From positions 1-9,650 of the forward strand of contig JAIXPR010000148.1 of NCBI GenBank assembly GCA_027486155.1: 9,650 nt of DNA, in the 5' to 3' direction. A program made the position numbers and the translations under genes. Below, one piece after another: positions 1 through 5,536 of the stretch (the first letter of the stretch is position 1; every line of letters begins with the position of its first letter). Below the pieces are notes generated by a model that saw only the letters and a program-made list of their open reading frames with translations, made no database searches and was not told where the DNA came from. This DNA is from Pseudomonadota bacterium. Its GTDB lineage: Bacteria; Bdellovibrionota_C; UBA2361; OMII01.

Positions 1-1
1 C

Positions 2-148
2 CGTGTCCTTGAGATAAACTCGGTGCCCGGCATCGGAATCCACATGGCTCCAGGAAGGGGCAGTCCGAGAAACGTTGCCGGAATGATCGTCGATATGATC
101 TTTCCTGAGACTATCGGAAAGCGGAGGGAGACAGCATGCGCCGCATGA
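2..148 (+). CDS. ATP-grasp ligase, C-terminal fragment (cyanophycin synthetase / glutathione ligase-like)
   Basis: Only the last 48 codons are in the window; the gene begins upstream of base 1. The readable end starts with RVLEINSVPGIGIHMAP, continues through SPRNVAGMIVDMIFPE, and stops with TGA at 146-148. This matches the end of the ATP-grasp fold in cyanophycin synthetases and GshAB-type ligases: a Glu-x-Asn pair that binds Mg-ATP, followed by PG-x-x-x-H, a Pro/Gly loop, and a final helix ending in a FP motif. Such enzymes activate a carboxylate as an acyl phosphate and join it to an amine, usually making an amide or peptide bond in the cytoplasm. The stop overlaps the next gene by 13 bases, so the two are probably translationally coupled. 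The substrate cannot be told from this fragment. The family call is fairly secure, the subfamily is not. Confidence 0.75.
   Translation, partial: RVLEINSVPGIGIHMAPGRGSPRNVAGMIVDMIFPETIGKRRETACAA
123..128 (+). promoter_or_regulatory. Ribosome binding site deciding the start of the methyltransferase gene
   Basis: GGAGGG lies 7 bases before the ATG at 136. A second in-frame ATG at 145 would be 16 bases away, so 136 is the better start. The site lies inside the coding end of the ATP-grasp gene. Confidence 0.6.
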
Positions 149-1080
149 CCGATTCACAACTGAAGTCGCCTTTACTTCTGGGTGTGGACCGCGCGTCGAG
201 CCGCGTCGCGCGCCTCGGACGAAACTATCGGTTCAACAACCTTGAAGTCGACCGCTTTGTAGCCGATATCGGTCTAGCCTCACGTCGCCTCATATCACGG
301 GAGTATCAACAGAGCACGTTTCGGCCGAGAAACACGCTCAGAATTCCCGACCGCACTGAGGAGCTTTTTAGTGATCTCGCCTTTTATTGGTCCGTGGGGC
401 AGATTTGGAGTTCACTCGCTCAGGCCCTCCGTGTGAGTCCCACGGCGAGTATCGCCGAGATCGGCTGCGGACATGTGCCAAAAGTTGCGATTGGATTCCA
501 CTACCTTGGTGTAGAGGGAAAAGTAGACCTGGTCGATAACGACGCTATCGCTTTGGAACGCGCGAGTCGATTTCTTCAGCTTATAGGGGCGCGATTTCCT
601 GTAGGCGTCTTACAGGCCACTCTTTTTGATGAAGGTGTCAGTGGATACGACTGCGTCTTCGCCAATCATCTTCTCGATGATCTCATTCTTGACCACTTTT
701 GCAAACTACACGGAGTCGACGCTGCCAAGCTCTATGAGCGGGAGGACAATTACCTTGAGGTATGGAGAGATATCATCGCCACTCCACATCTGTTGGATGA
801 TTTCGTTCCGGTGCTTGCTGACACCCTGGTAACAAAGGTAAGGCCTGGTGGTGTTGTTCTCTTGCTGGACTATCCTAGTTTCTCACACCGGGCGTTGGGT
901 CTCACTGAGGTAATTGGTCTCGTTCGTAAGGCAACGAGGCTCCTTAGAGATGCCATTCGAGCACGGGGAGGGGATATCGTTACGGACCTGCCAGCGGCTT
1001 CAATCACGGTCGATCGTATTACGGTCACTCAAGACGATATCGTTGCGTTCAGAAGGGGAGGGGCAAATGATGAACTGTGA
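136..1080 (+). CDS. Class I SAM-dependent methyltransferase-like protein
   Basis: A 314-residue protein with a Rossmann-type SAM-binding core in its middle. Motif I is AEIGCGHVPK (about 107-116). The acidic strand that usually holds the SAM ribose is VDLVDND (130-136). A motif-IV-like stretch, YDCVFANHLLDD, is at 171-182, and the PGG turn before strand 5 is at 237-239. About 100 N-terminal residues precede the core, and an insert of roughly 50 residues (about 183-233) separates motif IV from the PGG turn; both may build the substrate site. The likely role is transfer of a methyl group, though some proteins with this fold transfer the aminocarboxypropyl group of SAM, as nicotianamine synthase-like enzymes do. 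The substrate is not predictable. It overlaps the ATP-grasp gene before it and the next gene by 14 bases, consistent with one operon. The fold is well supported; the reaction is inferred. Confidence 0.75.
   Translation: MRRMTDSQLKSPLLLGVDRASSRVARLGRNYRFNNLEVDRFVADIGLASRRLISREYQQSTFRPRNTLRIPDRTEELFSDLAFYWSVGQIWSSLAQALRVSPTASIAEIGCGHVPKVAIGFHYLGVEGKVDLVDNDAIALERASRFLQLIGARFPVGVLQATLFDEGVSGYDCVFANHLLDDLILDHFCKLHGVDAAKLYEREDNYLEVWRDIIATPHLLDDFVPVLADTLVTKVRPGGVVLLLDYPSFSHRALGLTEVIGLVRKATRLLRDAIRARGGDIVTDLPAASITVDRITVTQDDIVAFRRGGANDEL
1057..1062 (+). promoter_or_regulatory. Ribosome binding site for the 199-residue unknown protein
   Basis: GGAGGG, within a longer G/A-rich run at 1055-1063, lies 4 bases before ATG 1067 and 7 before ATG 1070. 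It supports starting the next gene here rather than at an upstream in-frame ATG inside the methyltransferase gene. Confidence 0.55.
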
Positions 1081-1666
1081 TGTGAGTATAGAGTGCGCGC
1101 ACATCTACGCGGACGAGAGCCTTACGTGCGCGCATGCAAAGAGCATCGCCATCGCTCAACGTGAGAGCCGGCGGTGGAGAGCTGAGGGCCGCACGGTACG
1201 CTCGGTAGTGCTTGTAGACGATATTCACGTTGGAGCCTCCAGACTAACGCCGGAACAGATCAAGGGATGGGCGGCCCGCTTCGGTTTTGGGGTTGATGTG
1301 GTGGTTGAGGAGAGCGCGCTGAAGGTCGTCGCCAAGGGAGTAATCAAGAGCCTTCCTCGGCGCAACTTGTATTGGGAGCCATTTCGTAGAGCGCCGAAGC
1401 GGGTTCTTTTTCTGCGTTGCGGCGAGGGAGGTATCGCCTTAGGCACGGTCGTCGACCGGTGTTTCGAGCCCTCGTGTGCCCTACTTGTAGCTGCGTGGAA
1501 TCTGACTCGGCTGGGAGCGTTCTCGGTTGGAGGAATACCGACAGCAGAGATAGCGACCTCCGTCCTGGAGGAACGGTATCGGGGCGTTGAGATGAAGGCG
1601 TTGCGGATCATCGAGGGGTCTCGGTACCGGTCATTCGCCGGAAGGATTTCGCATATATTCTATTAA
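1067..1666 (+). CDS. Unknown conserved-looking protein in the nucleotide cluster, 199 residues
   Basis: I do not recognise this protein. The reading frame stays open upstream to 914, but the strong ribosome binding site before tandem ATGs at 1067/1070 argues for a start here, overlapping the methyltransferase stop by 14 bases. It is a compact mixed alpha/beta protein without a signal peptide or a clear membrane segment. Visible features are a hydrophobic strand ending in two aspartates, SVVLVDDIHVG (46-56), a cysteine-containing strand VLFLRCGEGG (113-122), and CFEPSC (132-137). The VDD stretch resembles the PRPP loop of phosphoribosyltransferases, but it sits too near the N-terminus and lacks the TTG-x-T tail, so I do not call it one. 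Its place between a methyltransferase and an NAD-synthase fusion, with overlapping frames, suggests a dedicated role in the same pathway. Confidence 0.7.
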   Translation: MMNCDVSIECAHIYADESLTCAHAKSIAIAQRESRRWRAEGRTVRSVVLVDDIHVGASRLTPEQIKGWAARFGFGVDVVVEESALKVVAKGVIKSLPRRNLYWEPFRRAPKRVLFLRCGEGGIALGTVVDRCFEPSCALLVAAWNLTRLGAFSVGGIPTAEIATSVLEERYRGVEMKALRIIEGSRYRSFAGRISHIFY

Positions 1667-1671
1667 ATGAA

Positions 1672-1677
1672 GGGAGG
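1672..1677 (+). promoter_or_regulatory. Ribosome binding site for the NAD synthase-oxygenase fusion, with short spacing
   Basis: GGGAGG is only 3 bases before the ATG at 1681, shorter than the usual 5-9. No other in-frame start codon follows closely, so the start is still well supported. Confidence 0.5.
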
Positions 1678-1680
1678 CTT

Positions 1681-3441
1681 ATGTTGGTTCAACGACGGGC
1701 AGTTGAGGAGATACATGAGGAGTTACAGTCGCTGTTGCGCGAGGTGCGAGAGCGTCGCGCGTTCGATGCTCGAACGTGTTTGGCTCGCAAGGTCGATCTG
1801 ATAAACAGCTACTGTCAAGCACATAAGCTCTCAGGGATTGTCGTGGGAGTAAGCGGTGGAATCGATTCCGCGGTTGCCCTCGGGATGATAAAAGTGGCCT
1901 CGCAGATGTTGAACTCACCGATATCTCGCATAGTGGCGGTGTCGCTTCCCTTCTTCGTTGACCAAGGCGCTGCGGACCAAGACCGTGCGCTCAGGCGAGC
2001 GAGGCGTGTAGCGGAGAGGTTCCAGGTTGAGTTTATCGCGTCTGATCTCAGTGCGTCTTTCGAGGCCGCTCGCGTAGCCGTCGGTAAAGCCGTCGGCATA
2101 GTTGGCTCGCCGTGGGCCGACGGGCAGCTCGTCGCATACTTACGAACCCCCGCCCTCTACTACCTTTCCGCGTTGCTCACCTCAACGGGGACGGCCGCTA
2201 TTGTGTGTGGGACCACTAACCGAGATGAGGGAAGTTACCTCGGCTTCTTCGGAAAGGCCTCAGACGGAATGGTCGATCTTCAGGTGACCTCTGATCTTCA
2301 CAAGAGTGAGGTGTACGCAATCGGAGATCTCCTCGAGGTTCCGCAGACGACTATGAACGCAGATCCAACCGGCGATGTGTATGACGGAAAAACACATCTT
2401 GAGATGATTGGGGCGCCCTACGATTTCGTCGAGCTCTATACCACTATGCTGTGTCTTCGTGAGGAGCAGCGAAGGGAACTGGAAGCGAAGCTCACTCCCG
2501 AGGGGAGAGAGCAGTATTTCGAATGGAGTGAGCGCGTGGAGGAGATGCACCGGTATAATCTGCACAAATATACTGGCGGAAATCCCTCCGTTCACCTGAG
2601 CGTCTATGAGCGAGCCGTTCCAGGAGGATGGAGAGAAGAGGGTAACTTTTCACCGCCGCCGAGCGCACGGTCCTTGGTAGGGGAGTTTCCGCTCAATCCA
2701 CTTGTACCACTTCGATCATTTAATGAAGAACCGGCTCCTCGACGAGACATTACGGTCATCCCTTATGTTGGAGGAGAGGTTTTCACGATCGATAATCTGC
2801 TCTCGCCGGGTGAAAGCGATGAGTTATTGAATGAAGTAGCGCGACAGCGGCGCGTCCCGGTTGGTATACATGGATACCTCCGGGATTTTAAACTCGGCGT
2901 CAGTAAGGTGGGGTCGTGGAGGTCGACGGTATACTCGCCAGAGCTCGCAGAAAGGATCTGGACGCGAGTGCGTCCATTTCTTGCCCCGTGTCGTGAGTTC
3001 GATCCATTCGCGATGACCGATTGGGGAGGGCACCCAGTTTGGCGGCCCATTGGTGTCAATCCAGCGTTTCGGTTTATCTGGTACGATAAGGGAGGGGAAT
3101 TGGTCGTGCACTACGATGCCGGGTTCGACCCCGGTGATGGTGTTACTCACACACTCATGAGTCTCGTGCTCTATCTCAACGATTGCGATTCCAAGCACGG
3201 TGGCCGAACTCGCTTTATCCGCGATTCGCAACGGCACCTTGAGTACGCCGGGCGTAACTTCTCCGATTGGACGAGGGAGGCTCGGCCCGATGAGGTGGTC
3301 GCCGCGGTGAGCCCCGTGAAAGGACGAGCCCTTCTCTTCGATCACAGAGTGCTACACGACTCTGAGCCTTGGAGTGGCGCCACTCCCAAGGTGATCATCC
3401 GGACAGATATTCTTTTTGAGAAGGTCTATCAGAGGGGGTGA
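1681..3441 (+). CDS. Fusion: NAD synthase-like (NadE, PP-loop) domain + 2-oxoglutarate/Fe(II) oxygenase domain
   Basis: A 586-residue two-domain enzyme. Residues about 30-320 form an ammonia-type NAD synthase, with no glutaminase domain. They contain the PP-loop SGGIDS (58-63), an ADGQLVAYLRT loop (146-156) in place of the usual GNxxARxRM, CGTTNRDE (176-183), SDGMVDLQ (194-201), LHKSEVYAIGDLLEVP (206-221), and the C-terminal GAPYD and LHKY elements. This family adenylates the nicotinate carboxylate of deamido-NAD and amidates it. After a proline-rich linker, residues about 355-586 form a prolyl-4-hydroxylase-like oxygenase: HYD (H477, D479) and H559 would bind iron, and R574 would bind 2-oxoglutarate. 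YLND, GGRTRF and LLFDHR are family hallmarks. The reading frame is continuous, so the fusion is real within this sequence. The gene starts 14 bases after the unknown gene and shares 4 bases with the next. Whether the first domain still makes NAD is uncertain, because several conserved positions differ. Confidence 0.9.
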   Translation: MLVQRRAVEEIHEELQSLLREVRERRAFDARTCLARKVDLINSYCQAHKLSGIVVGVSGGIDSAVALGMIKVASQMLNSPISRIVAVSLPFFVDQGAADQDRALRRARRVAERFQVEFIASDLSASFEAARVAVGKAVGIVGSPWADGQLVAYLRTPALYYLSALLTSTGTAAIVCGTTNRDEGSYLGFFGKASDGMVDLQVTSDLHKSEVYAIGDLLEVPQTTMNADPTGDVYDGKTHLEMIGAPYDFVELYTTMLCLREEQRRELEAKLTPEGREQYFEWSERVEEMHRYNLHKYTGGNPSVHLSVYERAVPGGWREEGNFSPPPSARSLVGEFPLNPLVPLRSFNEEPAPRRDITVIPYVGGEVFTIDNLLSPGESDELLNEVARQRRVPVGIHGYLRDFKLGVSKVGSWRSTVYSPELAERIWTRVRPFLAPCREFDPFAMTDWGGHPVWRPIGVNPAFRFIWYDKGGELVVHYDAGFDPGDGVTHTLMSLVLYLNDCDSKHGGRTRFIRDSQRHLEYAGRNFSDWTREARPDEVVAAVSPVKGRALLFDHRVLHDSEPWSGATPKVIIRTDILFEKVYQRG

Positions 3442-5174
3442 GGGGAGGTATGACACAGTTATCAGAACCTACGCCCCGGGTGGAACGTTTAGTGGCCAAG
3501 GCGCTACACGATCCCTTCTATGCCGGTGTGGTACACCATTTCGGCGCTGAGCAGCTCTGGGACGCAGGGTTCTTCGATGATGGTAGCCCCATAGGTCACG
3601 ATATGACCCTTGCTGTGGATGACCGTCTCCTTGTCACACCGCTCGGGAAGATTCGCAACGCCATCCAACAGGACGGGGATATTGGGGCCCCCCGGTACGC
3701 GGTCTTGGTCACGTCAGGAGCTTTTTGTCCGATTCACAAAGGGCACCTTCAGATGATGGAGAGCGCGCGACGAAAAGCCGAACGGCGCGGATGGAAAGTT
3801 GTAGGGGGATTTTTTGCCCCTGACCACGATGGGTACGTTTCGGTTAAATGCGGCCAGGAGACCATTTCGGCCCCCACACGGGTACACCTTGCGCAGGTCG
3901 CGACAGAGGAGAGTGAATGGCTCGCCGTAGACCCGTGGGCCGCGCTATACGTCGATAGAGCCGTCAACTTCACCGACATTGTGCGAAGGTTATCTCGCTA
4001 CCTCCAGTATCACTTCGGAGTGGCCATAGTAGTAATGTTCGTGTTCGGTGCAGATAATTTCGTCTTCCGAAAAGCTTTTGTTGAGCGGGGACACCTGATA
4101 GTGGTTCCACGGGTAGGCGCGGAGATCTCTTGTGAGCTATCTACTAACCCCACGACCCCCGATCGGATCCTAATGGCACACGATCACCTGCCCAATCAGA
4201 TAGCCTCTCGAACGGTGAGGCACGGGAGGTTGTGCGATCTTCCTCCAAAAGTGAGGAGTGAGTTTCGTAGGCTTGCCGAGCGGGGCAGCCTTGAGGCGGT
4301 CCGGTTCTTCGTTCGAGATGAGGGGGAGTGGAGCGTCCTGCCGTGGAAGCAACGAGTGGGTGACACGCTGAATATCTCGCAAGGAGGGTTCGCCGGAGAG
4401 CTGAGAGAGATTATTTCGGCCTCGTTCCGCTCGGGATTTCCAACGAGTGTAGTCGAGGTGGCGTCGATTCCGTTGGTGGATCAGAGTGAGTTGGTGCGGA
4501 CGATGATAGAGAGCTACGCGGTCCCTACTATTAGCCTCGACGCGTGCATTGAGAGCCACTACACACTGGCGCTCTCGCGACAGTTTGAGGTAACGGGTGG
4601 TGAGCGATGCGAGGGGATATTTCAACGTCCGGGTGAGGCCGAGCTGGCGAAGCAAATAGAGCAGATCCCCTCGGGATCGTACGTCCTTATGGATGACGAT
4701 GTGGCGACGGGGACAACGATCCGCGCCCTCTGCTCATTACTTCCACCGCGCATCACAATCCAAGGTATACTGTCAGCGCAGGAGGTGTATACCAAGGAGA
4801 GTTTGCATACCGTCGAGAGCGCGGACTGGTCTCGCCTGGTTGATGTTGTTGACCTTCGAGATTTTCTCGTGGGTTCCCGAGAGGGAGGTCTCGTTGTGCG
4901 GCTTCCTAACGGCACGATCGCTCGAGCTCCTTACCTTCTGCCTTATGTGCAACTTAGTAGACGCATGAGTCTCCCACCGAATGAAGAGCTGAGATTCTCG
5001 CGAGCAGTATGGGAACTAAATCGCCAATTCTTTGATAGCCTTCCCGCCGCTCTGTCGGTCGGTGATTGCTCCGAGGCGTTTCAGAATCTCGCCATGTATA
5101 TCGGGTTTACCGCCGAGACCCCCCTGGTGGAGTTCTGTCAGTGGCATCTGGATCAATTAGACGCGGCGGCGTGA
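3438..5174 (+). CDS. Fusion: NadD/NMNAT-like nucleotidyltransferase + phosphoribosyltransferase domain
   Basis: A 578-residue fusion. Residues about 88-280 are an NMN/NaMN adenylyltransferase-type domain. The HxGH motif is in SGAFCPIHKGHL (93-104), FVFGADNF (201-208) matches the GaDN motif of NadD, and IASRTVRHG (255-263) followed by LPPKV is the ISSTxxR-type ATP motif. This family joins a mononucleotide to AMP. Residues about 310-510 look like a type I phosphoribosyltransferase, with the PRPP loop VLMDDDVATGTT at 416-427. The first 85 and last 70 residues are unassigned. The GTG start at 3438 overlaps the preceding stop as GTGA; an ATG at 3450 is an alternative, with AGGGGAGG just one base before it. 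The pairing suggests that one polypeptide makes a base-ribotide and then adenylylates it. The true base is unknown, and the phosphoribosyltransferase is not of the usual NAPRT or NAMPT architecture. Confidence 0.88.
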   Translation: MRGGMTQLSEPTPRVERLVAKALHDPFYAGVVHHFGAEQLWDAGFFDDGSPIGHDMTLAVDDRLLVTPLGKIRNAIQQDGDIGAPRYAVLVTSGAFCPIHKGHLQMMESARRKAERRGWKVVGGFFAPDHDGYVSVKCGQETISAPTRVHLAQVATEESEWLAVDPWAALYVDRAVNFTDIVRRLSRYLQYHFGVAIVVMFVFGADNFVFRKAFVERGHLIVVPRVGAEISCELSTNPTTPDRILMAHDHLPNQIASRTVRHGRLCDLPPKVRSEFRRLAERGSLEAVRFFVRDEGEWSVLPWKQRVGDTLNISQGGFAGELREIISASFRSGFPTSVVEVASIPLVDQSELVRTMIESYAVPTISLDACIESHYTLALSRQFEVTGGERCEGIFQRPGEAELAKQIEQIPSGSYVLMDDDVATGTTIRALCSLLPPRITIQGILSAQEVYTKESLHTVESADWSRLVDVVDLRDFLVGSREGGLVVRLPNGTIARAPYLLPYVQLSRRMSLPPNEELRFSRAVWELNRQFFDSLPAALSVGDCSEAFQNLAMYIGFTAETPLVEFCQWHLDQLDAAA

Positions 5175-5179
5175 TTTAG

Positions 5180-5446
5180 TTGTTAGGCGATGTGAGCATA
5201 GAGAGGCGCAAAGAATCTTGGGTCGACGGCGCTATCGTGGTTACACACGTCGGGTTGAAGTGGTGCTTCCAGGGCAGTAAGAGAAGGGCGTATTTTTGGG
5301 GTCCGCGTTCTCTACGCCAGCAGCGATCTCTGGGCCCGAGATCGCGAAGACCCAAGATTGAGGGGCTCCGCTTGAGCGAACCGTATGGCCGAGTTATCGT
5401 TATGGACGCGCCGTTATTTTTTATTGAGATGCCGGACCTAGAATGA
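5180..5446 (+). CDS. Doubtful small reading frame, 88 residues
   Basis: An open frame follows the NadD-phosphoribosyltransferase gene by five bases, using TTG at 5180 or GTG at 5192. No good ribosome binding site precedes either start. The product would be basic in the middle (SKRRAYFWGPRSLRQQRS) with a hydrophobic, acidic end (VIVMDAPLFFIEMPDLE). I recognise no family. The plus-strand codons look ordinary, but the opposite strand is also open here, and much of the frame is occupied by perfect inverted repeats, which argues for RNA or DNA structure instead. It may be a small sixth gene of the operon, a leader-type peptide, or nothing. Ribosome profiling or conservation of the frame across relatives would settle it. 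Confidence 0.35.
   Translation: MLGDVSIERRKESWVDGAIVVTHVGLKWCFQGSKRRAYFWGPRSLRQQRSLGPRSRRPKIEGLRLSEPYGRVIVMDAPLFFIEMPDLE
5214..5359. repeat. Nested inverted repeats; candidate structured RNA between convergent genes
   Basis: An 11-base perfect inverted repeat (AATCTTGGGTC at 5214-5224, complement at 5349-5359) encloses two further perfect stems. These are GGCGTA 5287-5292 with TACGCC 5313-5318, and GCGATCTC 5323-5330 with GAGATCGC 5338-5345 around a 7-base loop. Weaker 4-base stems lie between them. Together they can fold as one multibranched structure. No T-run follows on either strand, so it is not a simple intrinsic terminator. No known RNA family was recognised. The perfect stems give no strand information. 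Confidence 0.45.
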
Positions 5447-5449
5447 GTA

Positions 5450-5500
5450 CCCCATCGGCGCTCAAAGGTCTCACCTGCGGAAGCTACGCGAGCCGTGGGG
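5450..5500. terminator. Stem-loop between convergent genes, possible terminator without a U-tract
   Basis: CCCCA (5450-5454) and CGGC (5456-5459) pair with GCCG (5492-5495) and TGGGG (5496-5500), giving nine base pairs with one bulged T. It lies just after the small frame ending at 5446 and before the tail end of the minus-strand ABC gene. Neither strand has a T-run after it, so the terminator role rests on position only. Confidence 0.25.
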
Positions 5501-5536
5501 ACGGAAGGGGGCTGGCATTGCTCGTCTCCTGCACCT

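Noticed and set aside
1204..1252. Phosphoribosyltransferase PRPP loop in the 199-residue protein (SVVLVDDIHVGAS)
   Set aside because: The TTG-x-T part is missing and the motif lies about 50 residues from the N-terminus, too early for a phosphoribosyltransferase fold.
1681..5174. Phage NAD-reconstitution genes (NARP-like anti-defence)
   Set aside because: The neighbours include an ATP-grasp ligase, an ABC exporter and a RecJ-family gene, there is no phage structural or packaging gene, and the oxygenase fusion is not part of the described NARP routes.
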